Positions 49,981 to 59,243 of a stretch of DNA of 64,000 nucleotides are shown piece after piece (the stretch's first letter is position 1; every line of letters begins with the position of its first letter). The notes beneath the pieces were generated by a model, which worked only from the letters and a program-made list of their open reading frames with translations, did no database searches and was not told where the DNA came from. The stretch covers positions 1-64,000 of the forward strand of contig NZ_AZWO01000005.1 in NCBI RefSeq assembly GCF_000514775.1. Direction: 5' to 3'. Both the position numbers and the translations under genes were made by a program. Source of the stretch: Salinispora pacifica CNR114. Its GTDB lineage: Bacteria; Actinomycetota; Actinomycetes; Mycobacteriales; Micromonosporaceae.

Positions 49981-52404
49981 ATGCGACGCCTGCTTCTGTC
50001 CCTGCTGGTTGGTGCCACAGTCGTGGCTGGCAGCACCCTCAACGCGGCCCCCACCGCGGCAGCCAACACCAACCCGCAGGACGGCAGTCAGCCGTACGCC
50101 TCGTACTGGTTCCCGAACGAGATCCTCGACTGGGACCCGGACACCGACCCCGACGCCCGCTTCAACCGATCCACGGTTCCGCTCCAGCAGCGGGCCTCCG
50201 ACCCGACGCTGAAGGCCAACGCGAACGCGCGGGCCGGCGAGGGCAAGGTGGCGTCGCTGGTGTCGTTCGCCCCGACATCGGACAACCCGTCCCAGGGCTC
50301 GCTCGAAGAGGACTACTACGCGTTCGGTCACTGGCAGTACATCGACACCCTGGTCTTCTGGGGCGGATCGGCCGTCGAGGGCCTGATCCTGGCGCCGAAC
50401 CCCACGGTGATCGACGCCGCGCACCGCAACGGCGTCAAGGTGTACGGCACCGTCTTCTTCCCGCCGGTCGCCTACGGCGGCAAGCTCGAATGGGTGCACG
50501 ACTTCGTGCGTAAGTCGGGCTCGACCTATCCGGTCGCCGACAAGCTCGCGGAGGTAGCCGAGTACTACGGCTTCGAGGGCTGGTTCATCAACCAGGAGAC
50601 GACCGGCGGCGACGCCGCCCTCGCCACCGAACTTCGCAACCTGATGACCTACGGCCGGAACAAGGGCGTGGAGTTCATGTGGTACGACGCGATGACCGAA
50701 TCCGGCGCCATCTCCTGGCAGAACGCGCTCACCACCGCCAACGACTCGTTCCTCGGCGGCCCGACGCCGGTGTCGGACTCGATGTTCCTCAACTTCTGGT
50801 GGTCCACCGGCGGCCTGGCCTCGTCCCGGGACCGCGCCGAGTCACTCGGGCGGAGCGGGTACGACCTGTACACCGGCATCGACACCGAAGCCAACGGCTA
50901 CCAGACCAACGTCAACTGGAACGCCCTGTTCCCCGCCGGTGAGTCGCACGTCACCTCCCTGGGCATCTACCGCCCGGAGTGGACCTGGACGTCGTCGAGT
51001 GGACCGGCCGACTTCCGGGCGCGCGACTCCCGCTACTGGGTCGGCGCGAACGGCGACCCGTCGAACACCACAACCTCCTCGCCCTGGAAGGGGCTCGCCA
51101 ACTACGTCGCCGAGTCCACGCCGGTGACCCAGAAGCCTTTTGTGACCAGCTTCAACGCCGGGCAGGGTTCGACATACCACGTCGCCGGGAAGCAGGTGCG
51201 TACCGGAGGCTGGAACAACCTGTCGATGCAGGACGTGCCGCCGACCTACCAGTGGCTGGTCTCCTCGACCGGCACGAAGCTGACGCCGTCGCTCGACTTC
51301 ACCGATGCCTACGAGGGCGGCTCGACGCTGCGGCTCGACGGCAGGCTGGACGCGACGAACACCGTGCGTCTCTACCAGACCGACCTGCCGGTCGACGCGG
51401 ACACCAAGCTGTCGACGGTCGTCAAGACCCCGGCCGCCGGAGCGACCCACCTGAGCGTGGCGGTGGCCTTCACCGACGCCCCGAACACCTTCACCACTCT
51501 TGACCTCGGGTCGACCGCCGGTACCGACTGGGAGCGTCGCGTTCTCGACCTGTCCGCGTACGCCGGTAAGACCATCGCCCAGATCGGGCTGCGGGCGTCG
51601 GCGCCGGCCGTTGTCCCGTCCTACGACATCAAGGTCGGCCAGCTCGCCGTGTACGACGGAGCCGTGGACACCGCCGCCGCGCCGACCGAGCTGACCGTGC
51701 TGGGCAGCACCGACGTCTCGGCGACCCGCAAGACGTTGCGGCTGGGCTGGACCCCGTCGGACAGCGGGTCGGTGCATCACTACGACGTGTTCCGCCGCAA
51801 CCCGGACGGCAGCCGTACCCACCTGGGCGCGACGCCGAACGACGCGTACTTCGTGCCGCGGCTCGACCGGGTTGGCGCCGAGACCAGTGCGGTCATCGAG
51901 GTCGAGGCGGTGTCGACCGAGTACGGCCGCTCCACCGCGGCGACCACGACCGTCACCTGGTCCGGTACGGGGCCGATCACGACGAACCTGGCTCTCGACC
52001 GGCCGGCGACGGCGTCCGGGCAGTGCACCGCTGCCGAAGGACCCACCAAAGCCGTCAACGGCAGTGTCTCCGGCGGGAACAGCGACAAGTGGTGCACGAC
52101 GACCGCCGACCAGTGGCTCGAAGTTGACCTGGGCTCGGTTCGTTCCCTCGACCGGTTCGTCGTCGCACACGCCGCCGCGGGCGGTGAGTCGGCCTCGTGG
52201 AACACCCGCGACTTCACCATCGAGGTACGGTCCACGGCCTCGGACCCGTGGACCACGGCCGTCACCGTCACCGACAACACCGCCGAGCTGACGACACATC
52301 CGGTGAGCGTCAGCGCCCGGTACGTGCGGTTGGTGGTCAACACCCCGACCCAGGGCGGCGACCCCGCCACCCGCATCTACGAGTTCGAGGCCTGGGGAGA
52401 GTAG
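49981..52404 (+). CDS. Secreted GH85 endo-beta-N-acetylglucosaminidase with C-terminal F5/8 (CBM32-like) domain
   Basis: The 807-residue protein has a Sec signal (residues about 1-29). The GH85 barrel follows, with QPYASYWFPNEILDWDPDTD and later FEGWFINQETTGG, containing the N-x-E catalytic pair of substrate-assisted hydrolysis. A beta-sandwich and a fibronectin-like part follow, then a C-terminal discoidin-type module (SASGQCTAAEGPTKAVNGSV-like NLALDRPATAS... and ARYVRLVVNTP). GH85 enzymes cut between the two GlcNAc residues of N-glycans, usually of high-mannose type. It acts outside the cell and would supply substrate to the adjacent ABC importer. Confidence 0.88.
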   Translation: MRRLLLSLLVGATVVAGSTLNAAPTAAANTNPQDGSQPYASYWFPNEILDWDPDTDPDARFNRSTVPLQQRASDPTLKANANARAGEGKVASLVSFAPTSDNPSQGSLEEDYYAFGHWQYIDTLVFWGGSAVEGLILAPNPTVIDAAHRNGVKVYGTVFFPPVAYGGKLEWVHDFVRKSGSTYPVADKLAEVAEYYGFEGWFINQETTGGDAALATELRNLMTYGRNKGVEFMWYDAMTESGAISWQNALTTANDSFLGGPTPVSDSMFLNFWWSTGGLASSRDRAESLGRSGYDLYTGIDTEANGYQTNVNWNALFPAGESHVTSLGIYRPEWTWTSSSGPADFRARDSRYWVGANGDPSNTTTSSPWKGLANYVAESTPVTQKPFVTSFNAGQGSTYHVAGKQVRTGGWNNLSMQDVPPTYQWLVSSTGTKLTPSLDFTDAYEGGSTLRLDGRLDATNTVRLYQTDLPVDADTKLSTVVKTPAAGATHLSVAVAFTDAPNTFTTLDLGSTAGTDWERRVLDLSAYAGKTIAQIGLRASAPAVVPSYDIKVGQLAVYDGAVDTAAAPTELTVLGSTDVSATRKTLRLGWTPSDSGSVHHYDVFRRNPDGSRTHLGATPNDAYFVPRLDRVGAETSAVIEVEAVSTEYGRSTAATTTVTWSGTGPITTNLALDRPATASGQCTAAEGPTKAVNGSVSGGNSDKWCTTTADQWLEVDLGSVRSLDRFVVAHAAAGGESASWNTRDFTIEVRSTASDPWTTAVTVTDNTAELTTHPVSVSARYVRLVVNTPTQGGDPATRIYEFEAWGE

Positions 52405-52473
52405 CCTTCCCCACCTGCCCCCAACGTGAGCCTGTTTGCGCTGGTGGGCGTACCAACAAGAAAGGATGACCCC

Positions 52474-55400
52474 GTGTCGGTCATGATTACCGCCGTCGAG
52501 TCCACCGACCTGTTCGTCGGTACCGAGGACAACCCGCGTCAGGTGCTCCGCGTGACACTTGACGGCCCGCCCGGTCCGGTCACCGTTACCGGGCCCGGTG
52601 TCTCCGGTAACGCGACCGGCACGGGTGTCGTCGAGGTCCCCCTGGACATCGACGACCGAGTCCCCGGCAGGCAGCTGCCGGTAACCGTCACGGCCGGCGA
52701 CGCGACCGCGGAAGCAACGGTCGTCGTCGCCGAGCCGGGCTGGACGATGTTCCTCGTCTCACACTTCCACTACGACCCGGTGTGGTGGAACACCCAGGCC
52801 GCGTACACCTCGCCGTGGGAGCTGCTCTCCGGTGACGCCACCACCCGGCCGCTCTGGGAGCGCAACGGCTTCGCGCTGGTGGACGCGCACATGGACCTCG
52901 CCCTGCGCGACCCGGTGTACACCTTCGTTCTCGCCGAGATCGACTACCTGAAGCCGTACTTCGATCTGCATCCCGAGCGTCGGGCGGACCTGCGCCTGCT
53001 GATCGAGCGCGGCCAGGTGGAGCTGATCGGCGGCACCTACAACGAGCCCAACACCAACCTCACCGGTGCCGAGACCACCATCCGGAACATCATCTACGGT
53101 GTCGGCTACCAGCGGGACATCCTCGGCGGGGATCCGCAGACGGCCTGGCAGCTGGACGTGTTCGGGCACGACCCGCAGTTCCCGGGCTATCTCGCCGACG
53201 CCGGGCTGACCGGTTCGGCCTGGGCCCGCGGCCCGTTCCACCAGTGGGGGCCGATCCAGAAGAACTTCCGCGAGGCCAAGAACGACGCGACGGTCATGCA
53301 GTTCCCGAGCGAGTTCGAGTGGATCTCGCCGTCGGGGCTCGGTGTCCTCACCCACTTCATGCCGCACCACTACTCGGCCGGCTGGTGGATGGACTCCTCG
53401 CCGGATCTGGCGAGCGCCGAGAAGGCCGTCTACGAGCTGTACCAGCGCCTCAAGCCGGTCGGCGCGACGAAGAACCTGCTGCTGCCGGTGGGCACCGACT
53501 ACACCCCGCCGAACAAGTGGGTCACCGAGATCCACCGCTCGTGGGCCGAGAAGTACGTCTGGCCCCGTTTCGTCTGCGGTAACCCTCGGGACTTCCTCGC
53601 CGCCGTCCGCGCGGAGCTGGCCGAAGCCGGACGCCGCCCCAGCCCACAGACGCGGGACATGAACCCGGTCTACACGGGCAAGGACGTCTCCTACATCGAC
53701 ACCAAGCAGGCGCAGCGGGCCGGCGAGGTTGCCGCCGTGGACGCGGAGAAGCTGGCGACGCTGGCCGCGCTGGAGGGGCTCGGTCGGTACCCCGACGCCG
53801 CGCTCGACAAGGTCTGGCGGCAGCTCGCCTACGGCGCCCACCACGACGCCATCACCGGATCGGAGTCCGACCAGGTCTACATCGACCTGCTCTCCGGCTG
53901 GCGGGAGGCGTACGACCTGGCGGCCACCGTCCGGGACCGGTCGTTGGAGGCGCTCGTCGGGACGGTTGACACCACCGGTGCCGGAACCCCGATCGTCGTC
54001 ACGAACACCCTCTCCTTCGTCCGCTCCGACCTGGTGTCGGTCCGGCTTCCCGAGGGCCACGACGGTGGCCGGGTGATCGACGACACCGGCGCCGAGGTGC
54101 CGGCCGTGGTGGACCGGGGCACGCTGCGCTTCCACGCCGCCGACGTCCCCGCCCTGGGCTGGCGGACCTGGCGGCTGCTGCCGGGCGTCTCCAGCGCCGA
54201 GCCGGCCTGGACGCCCGCCGACGGTGCCGCGATCGAGAACGCCTACTACCGGGTCACCGCCGACGCCGAGCGCGGTGGCGGGCTCGACAGCATCTACGAC
54301 AAGATCGCGGACCGCGAACTGATCCGCGCCGACCACCTCGGCAACGAGCTGCGGATCTATGAGGAGTACCCGACCCACCCCGACTTCGGCGAGGGCCCGT
54401 GGCACCTGCTCCCGAAGGGCCCGGTCGTGGGTAGCGCGGCGGCGGGGGCGACGGTCCGCGTCGAGACCAGCCCGATCGGCACCCGCCTGGTGGTCTCCGG
54501 CGTCGTGGAGGAGATCGGCTACGAGCAGACGATCACGCTCTGGCACGGGGTGCGCCGGGTGGACTGCCGTACCCGCATCGTCGACTTCGCCGGCGCCGAC
54601 CGGCTGGTCCGGGTGCGGTTCCCGGTCGACCTGCCCGGTGCCCTGCCGGTCTCCGAGGTCGCTGCCGCGGTGGTCGGCCGGGGGTTCGCGCTACCGGACG
54701 TGGACGCCGCAACCGCGCCCTGGACGCTGGACAACCCGGCCAACACCTGGTTCGGGCTCGGCTCCACCGCGCGGGTCTCGCTCTCCGACGCCGCCGGTGC
54801 CCCGCTGGGGGACCGCGCCCTCGGCGTCGCCGAGGTGGTCACGCCCACGCTCGACGAGGCGGCCGACGCCCGCGACCTGGTCGTCGCGCTGGCCGCGGTC
54901 GGTGTCACGGTGACGACCGCCAGCGCTGACTGGGCGCGGTACGGCTGGCTCGACGTCGACTCGAACCTGCCGGACTTCCGCATTCTCATCGGTGGGGCGC
55001 AGGACAACGACGCCACCCGGGAGCTGTTGGAGCGGGCGGGCCCGGAGTACGTCGAGGCGCTGGAGCAGCACGGCCGGGTCTGGATTCCCGCGGAGAAGCC
55101 GCTGCACGAGGTGTGGCAGCCCAACGCCGACCTGCGGGACCTGCGGGCGCTGCCGGCGCTCGTGGTCACCGACGTCGCCGCGCTCACCGAGGATGTCGCG
55201 GACGCCCAGATCCAGGCGCCCTGCCCGGGTTCGGTGCCGGCCTCGGAGCTGCTGGTCAACCACACCGTCGCGATGCTCACCTACGGGCTGCCCGGCTTCG
55301 CCGTCGACCCGACCGGAGCGCTGCACCTGTCGCTGATGCGTTCCTGCACCGGCTGGCCGTCCGGGGTCTGGATCGACCCGCCGAAGCGGACCCTGCCCGA

Positions 55401-56670
55401 CGGCGCTTCGTTCCAGCTGCAGCACTGGACCCACGAGTTCAACTACGCGGTGACCAGTGGCGACGGCGACTGGCGGGCGCTCACGCTGCCCGCACAGGGC
55501 CAGGAGTTCAACCACCCGCTGTACGGCCGGGTGGTGGAGAACCACCCGGGAACGAAGCCGGCCACGCACTCGTACCTGGGGGTGGAGCCGGCCCGGGAGG
55601 TGCTGATCGGCACGCTCAAGCCCACCGGTAACCCGATCGCGCACGGCGCCGCCGCGTCCTCGGACCCGGCGGACGCGGTCAGCCTGCGGCTGCTGGAGTC
55701 GACCGGGCTCGGCCGCTCCGCGACCCTGACCGGTGCGCTGGCCCTGTCCGACAAGCACCAGGCCGACCTGCTGGAACGTCGTGGTGCGCCGCTCGCGGAC
55801 TCGATTGAGTTGGCGGGTTCGCAGGTCACCACGGTCGTCGGTGTGCCGGCCGCGGCCCCGCGCAGCGAGGAGCCGCTCGGCCCCGAGGTCGAGATCGCCC
55901 AGCCGGTGCACTCCCGGTACTGGTTGCACAACCGGGGTCCGGCGCCGATGGGGTACCTGCCGGTCTCCGTGGGTGTCTCACCGGGGCTGCTGCGGACCGT
56001 CAGCGAGCCGGTCGAGGTCTCCGTGGTGCTCGCCTCGCACCTGCGGGACGCGGCCGTCGAGGGGACCGTCAATGTCCTCGTACCGCAGGGGTGGACGGCT
56101 TCGCTGGGTAGCCGCCCGTACCGGCTCGACCCCGATGGTCAGCTTCGCTTCGACGTCACGGTGACGCCCCCGGCCGGGGTGGAGTCCGGGCTGTACTTCA
56201 TCACCGCGCGGACCGAGCACCTCGGACAGACGATCGAGGATGTCGCCACGGTCGCGGTCGGCGAGCTGCCCGCGCTGCTGCCGGTGCCCGGAGACATTCC
56301 GGAGGACGCGGACGCGATGCAGGGCACGACGGCCGAGACGGGACGCGACACCGGGCTCACGGTGGACGTCACCACCACCTCGGTCACCGTCGCTCCCGGC
56401 GGGCGGGCGACCGTCGGAGTGTCGCTGCACAACCGCACCCGGGGGGAGATCCGGGCTGAGCTCCAGCTCGTCTCGCCCTGGGGCACCTGGGACGCCATCG
56501 CCGAGCCGATCCGCGGTGTCGCGTTGGCCGCCGGCGAGTCCGACACGATCACCTTCGACGTCGTTCCCCCGCGGGACGCCGACCCAGGCCGCTTCTGGGC
56601 GCTGGTGAAGGTGATGTGGTTCGGCCGTTGCCAGTACGCCCCGACGGTTGAACTGGTGCTGGAGCCATGA
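52474..56670 (+). CDS. GH38 alpha-mannosidase
   Basis: The 1398-residue protein has an extra N-terminal beta domain (about 1-85). Then VSHFHYDPVWWNTQAAY holds the GH38 zinc-binding H-x-D-x-x-W type motif, and TAWQLDVFGHDPQFPGYL the nucleophile Asp. YGAHHDAITGSESDQVYIDL is the conserved HHDAITGT-like segment. The C-terminal half is all beta. It is longer than the usual 1000-1050 residues because of added N- and C-terminal domains. There is no signal peptide, so it should trim alpha-mannose from imported glycans in the cytoplasm. GTG 52474 has aagga about eight bases upstream; starts further upstream are weaker. Confidence 0.92.
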   Translation: MSVMITAVESTDLFVGTEDNPRQVLRVTLDGPPGPVTVTGPGVSGNATGTGVVEVPLDIDDRVPGRQLPVTVTAGDATAEATVVVAEPGWTMFLVSHFHYDPVWWNTQAAYTSPWELLSGDATTRPLWERNGFALVDAHMDLALRDPVYTFVLAEIDYLKPYFDLHPERRADLRLLIERGQVELIGGTYNEPNTNLTGAETTIRNIIYGVGYQRDILGGDPQTAWQLDVFGHDPQFPGYLADAGLTGSAWARGPFHQWGPIQKNFREAKNDATVMQFPSEFEWISPSGLGVLTHFMPHHYSAGWWMDSSPDLASAEKAVYELYQRLKPVGATKNLLLPVGTDYTPPNKWVTEIHRSWAEKYVWPRFVCGNPRDFLAAVRAELAEAGRRPSPQTRDMNPVYTGKDVSYIDTKQAQRAGEVAAVDAEKLATLAALEGLGRYPDAALDKVWRQLAYGAHHDAITGSESDQVYIDLLSGWREAYDLAATVRDRSLEALVGTVDTTGAGTPIVVTNTLSFVRSDLVSVRLPEGHDGGRVIDDTGAEVPAVVDRGTLRFHAADVPALGWRTWRLLPGVSSAEPAWTPADGAAIENAYYRVTADAERGGGLDSIYDKIADRELIRADHLGNELRIYEEYPTHPDFGEGPWHLLPKGPVVGSAAAGATVRVETSPIGTRLVVSGVVEEIGYEQTITLWHGVRRVDCRTRIVDFAGADRLVRVRFPVDLPGALPVSEVAAAVVGRGFALPDVDAATAPWTLDNPANTWFGLGSTARVSLSDAAGAPLGDRALGVAEVVTPTLDEAADARDLVVALAAVGVTVTTASADWARYGWLDVDSNLPDFRILIGGAQDNDATRELLERAGPEYVEALEQHGRVWIPAEKPLHEVWQPNADLRDLRALPALVVTDVAALTEDVADAQIQAPCPGSVPASELLVNHTVAMLTYGLPGFAVDPTGALHLSLMRSCTGWPSGVWIDPPKRTLPDGASFQLQHWTHEFNYAVTSGDGDWRALTLPAQGQEFNHPLYGRVVENHPGTKPATHSYLGVEPAREVLIGTLKPTGNPIAHGAAASSDPADAVSLRLLESTGLGRSATLTGALALSDKHQADLLERRGAPLADSIELAGSQVTTVVGVPAAAPRSEEPLGPEVEIAQPVHSRYWLHNRGPAPMGYLPVSVGVSPGLLRTVSEPVEVSVVLASHLRDAAVEGTVNVLVPQGWTASLGSRPYRLDPDGQLRFDVTVTPPAGVESGLYFITARTEHLGQTIEDVATVAVGELPALLPVPGDIPEDADAMQGTTAETGRDTGLTVDVTTTSVTVAPGGRATVGVSLHNRTRGEIRAELQLVSPWGTWDAIAEPIRGVALAAGESDTITFDVVPPRDADPGRFWALVKVMWFGRCQYAPTVELVLEP

Positions 56671-57392
56671 CCACCGCGCAGCTCGACGAGTCGGTGCTGG
56701 GCTGGCTCGACGGACGGCCATTGGACCGTACGGAGCTCGACCGCCGGCTCGCCGCCCTGCGCGGCGGGCTGCGGTCCTCCGCACTGCCGGTGCCCGGGAG
56801 CGCGGAGGACCGGCAGCTGACCCGCTGGGTGGCGCAGGTGATCCTGACCGAACAGCTCTGCGTCGCGGAGGCCGAGGCCCGTGGTCTCGACGTGACGGAT
56901 GCACCACTGGTTCGGTTGGATCAGCTGGCCGCCGTCGAGTTCGGATCCATCACCGCGGCGGCGTTCGAGGGCTGTGCCGCGGTCCGGGCTCTGTATGCGG
57001 AGCTGACCGCGGAGGTCACCGCGCCAGCGGAGCAGGTCGCTGCCTATCGTGCGGCGACCGCTACGCGGTCGGCCGGGGTCGTGTGGCAGTTGTCCTCCGC
57101 CGATGGCGACTTCGAAGCGTCCCCGGACTCGTTGCCGGCGGCGTTGGCGGAGGCGCTGCGTTCGGCCGTGCCGGGGGAGACGGTCACCGTCGACTCGTGG
57201 ACGGTGGTGCTTCGGGGGCGCCGGGAGTTGGTCGATCCGGCTCCTGATCCGACTGATCGGATCAACGACTCCGCGCGCCGGGTCGCCTTTGTCCGGTGGC
57301 TCGACCACGCTCGCGCGCACCGGCTTCGGCTGGTGTCGGGGCTGGAGCACCCGGGCGACCCGAACCAGCCCGATAACTACCACCGGCACTGA
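56667..57392 (+). CDS. Unknown protein translationally coupled to GH38
   Basis: The 241-residue soluble protein starts MTTAQLDESVLGWLDGRPLD, and its ATG overlaps the GH38 stop (ATGA). Helical N-terminal segments (LTRWVAQVILTEQLCVAEAE) precede a short beta-rich region (SAGVVWQLSSADGDFEASPD) and a basic end. The layout loosely resembles parvulin/SurA-type chaperone-isomerase domains, but the catalytic motifs are not clear. Tight coupling suggests a helper for the mannosidase or a further step in glycan use. No family is assigned. Confidence 0.7.
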   Translation: MTTAQLDESVLGWLDGRPLDRTELDRRLAALRGGLRSSALPVPGSAEDRQLTRWVAQVILTEQLCVAEAEARGLDVTDAPLVRLDQLAAVEFGSITAAAFEGCAAVRALYAELTAEVTAPAEQVAAYRAATATRSAGVVWQLSSADGDFEASPDSLPAALAEALRSAVPGETVTVDSWTVVLRGRRELVDPAPDPTDRINDSARRVAFVRWLDHARAHRLRLVSGLEHPGDPNQPDNYHRH

Positions 57393-57396
57393 CGCT

Positions 57397-57443
57397 CCGG
57401 CCGGGGTTGCTCGTCGCCGACGGCGACGAGCAACCCCGGCCGG
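57397..57443. terminator. Terminator with perfect 22-bp stem at the end of the N-glycan operon
   Basis: Arms of 22 bases (57397-57418 and 57422-57443) are exact reverse complements around a 3-nt loop (gac), one of the strongest stems in the window. It lies between the convergent stops at 57392 and 57459 and can serve both directions; gctttgcgct follows on the plus strand. Confidence 0.9.
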
Positions 57444-57458
57444 GCTTTGCGCTACTCG

Positions 57459-59243
57459 CTACTTCTGGTGCTGGCTGGACTGGCGCCGGCGGGTGAGGTA
57501 GATGAAGCTGGCGCCGACGAGGAGGAGCAGGGTGGCGGTGGCGAGCAGGCTGGGCAGGCTGGCCCCGGTGATGGGTAGGTCGGGATCGGTCGGATCGGTG
57601 GGATCGGTCGGATCAGTCGGGTCAGTCGGGTCCGTGGGGTCCGTGGGATCAGTCGGGTCCGTGGGGTCAGTCGGGTCGGTGATGATGACGATGACGGCCT
57701 CGGACTGACTGTTGGGGCACAGGACCGTGTCGCTGATGTAGTCGGCGGTGATGGTGTGGGTGCCGGCGGGGAGCCGGAGGGTGTGGGTGGCGGTGTTGTT
57801 GGTGTCCAGGGGCACGGTGGCGAGGTCGGTGTTGTTGCGGAAGGTGATGCTGCCGGTCGGGGGTCCGGGGTCGCAGGTGACGGTGGCGGTGAGGGTGACG
57901 TCCTGATCCGTGGTCGGGTCCGGTGGCGAGACCTGCAGGTCCGTGGTGGAGGTCGCCTGAAGCGTGGGCAGGGCCAGGCTGTGGTTGTTGCCGACGGCGG
58001 TGGTGGTCAGGGTGGTGCCGGTGGGCAGGATGACCGCAACGGGGGTGTTGCTGCTGCTGGCGATGCCGACCCCGCCGCTGGTGGTGAGATTGGCACCGAG
58101 TTGACCGAAGGAGTTGTCGCCCCAGGCGAGGGCGGTTTCGGTGTTGGTCAGCGCCACGGTGTGGTTGCTGTTGCTGGCGGCGATGGCGGTGAGCGTGGTG
58201 TCGGCGGGCAGGATGACCTCGACCGGGGTGCCGCTGCTGAGGTTGTTCCCGTTGCCCAGCTGGCCCGAGGAGTTGTTACCCCAGGTGGCGGCGGTGCCGT
58301 TGCCGAGCAACGCCACACTGTGGCGCGCGCCGGCGGCGACGGCGGTGACCTCGGTGCCCGGTGCCAGGGCGACGTTGACCGGCGCGAGGGCGTCGTCGTT
58401 GGTCCCGTCACCGAGTTGCCCCTGGGAGTTGTCCCCCCAGGCGAGGGCGACGTTGCCGGAGGTTACCGCGAGGCTGTGGGCCGGGCCGCCGGCGATCGCG
58501 GTGAGCGTGGTGCCCGGCACCAGCGCGACACTGCGCGGCTCGCTGGCGTTGTTGGTGCTTTCGTCGCCCAGTTGGCCTTGGTCGTTCGCCCCCCAGGCGA
58601 AGGCGCTGCCAGTGGAGGTCAGCGACAGGCTGTGGACGGCACCGGCGGAGATGGCGGTCGCCGTGGTGTTCGTGGGCAGGTTGACGGTGACGGGTGTGCT
58701 GGTGTTGTCGGTGCTCCCGTCGCCGAGCTGACCGTGGGAGTTGCTGCCCCAGGCGAAGACGGCGCCACTGGAGGCCAACGCCAGACTGTGGGCGTTGCCG
58801 GCGGCGATGGCGGTAACCTCGGTTCCGGTGGGTAGGTCTACCGTGACGGGCGTGTTGCTGCTGGTCGTGGTGCCGTCGCCGAGTTGACCGGAGGTGTTGT
58901 CGCCCCAGGCGAGCAGGGTGCCGGTGTTGGTCAACGCCAGGCTGTGGGAGCCGCCGCCGGCGATGTCGGTGACCAGGGCGCCGGCGGGGAGGCTGACCTC
59001 GACCGGTACGTTGCTGTTGTCGTTGTTCCCGTCACCCAGCTGTCCCTGGTTGTTCTCACCCCAGGACAGGGCGGTGTCTGTCACGGCGGCGGCCGTCGGT
59101 GGCTTGTGCTGCGCGAACGCGGGCGACACGACGAGCGCCTGCGTGACCGTCACGGCCAGCGCGAGGGAGAGCCAGCCGGTGGCGGTGCGTCCCGTCTGTT
59201 GCCCTTCAACGCCTCGGCCGAGCCGTTGACCGATTCCTTGCAT
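57459..59243 (-). CDS. Sortase-anchored RCC1-repeat surface protein, paralogue 3
   Basis: The 594-residue protein begins MQGIGQRLGRGVEGQQTGRT with signal cleavage near SPAFAQ. It has seven RCC1 units (SWGENNQGQLG to AWGDNSFGQLG), an Ig-like domain (VSPPDPTTDQDVTLTATVTC), about nine DPT repeats, LPITG and a hydrophobic helix with RRRQSSQHQK. It is closest to paralogue 1 (32228), including the leader DNA, although the two lie 25 kb apart in opposite orientation. The seventh repeat has an insertion (NLTTSGGVGIASS). Displayed on the wall; ligand unknown. Confidence 0.88.
   Translation of the reverse strand: MQGIGQRLGRGVEGQQTGRTATGWLSLALAVTVTQALVVSPAFAQHKPPTAAAVTDTALSWGENNQGQLGDGNNDNSNVPVEVSLPAGALVTDIAGGGSHSLALTNTGTLLAWGDNTSGQLGDGTTTSSNTPVTVDLPTGTEVTAIAAGNAHSLALASSGAVFAWGSNSHGQLGDGSTDNTSTPVTVNLPTNTTATAISAGAVHSLSLTSTGSAFAWGANDQGQLGDESTNNASEPRSVALVPGTTLTAIAGGPAHSLAVTSGNVALAWGDNSQGQLGDGTNDDALAPVNVALAPGTEVTAVAAGARHSVALLGNGTAATWGNNSSGQLGNGNNLSSGTPVEVILPADTTLTAIAASNSNHTVALTNTETALAWGDNSFGQLGANLTTSGGVGIASSSNTPVAVILPTGTTLTTTAVGNNHSLALPTLQATSTTDLQVSPPDPTTDQDVTLTATVTCDPGPPTGSITFRNNTDLATVPLDTNNTATHTLRLPAGTHTITADYISDTVLCPNSQSEAVIVIITDPTDPTDPTDPTDPTDPTDPTDPTDPTDPTDPDLPITGASLPSLLATATLLLLVGASFIYLTRRRQSSQHQK
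57580..57680. repeat. 9-bp tandem repeats encoding the (Asp-Pro-Thr)n stalk
   Basis: About nine imperfect copies of a 9-bp unit (ggtcggatc/agtcgggtc) lie in the RCC1 paralogue 3 gene, just before LPITG. They encode a Pro-rich wall-spanning stalk. Copy number could vary by slippage without breaking the frame; paralogue 1 has a shorter, partly altered version and paralogue 2 none. Confidence 0.8.

Noticed and set aside
50842..52299. 485-codon minus-strand frame opposite GH85
   Set aside because: Antisense shadow rich in Arg/Gly/Val with no domain similarity.
52759..54546. 595-codon minus-strand frame opposite GH38
   Set aside because: Composition-driven antisense frame; the plus strand carries clear GH38 motifs.
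56667..57392. Calling the GH38-coupled protein a peptidyl-prolyl isomerase or malonyltransferase
   Set aside because: Helical N-terminal similarity is too general, and no catalytic motif of either family is visible.
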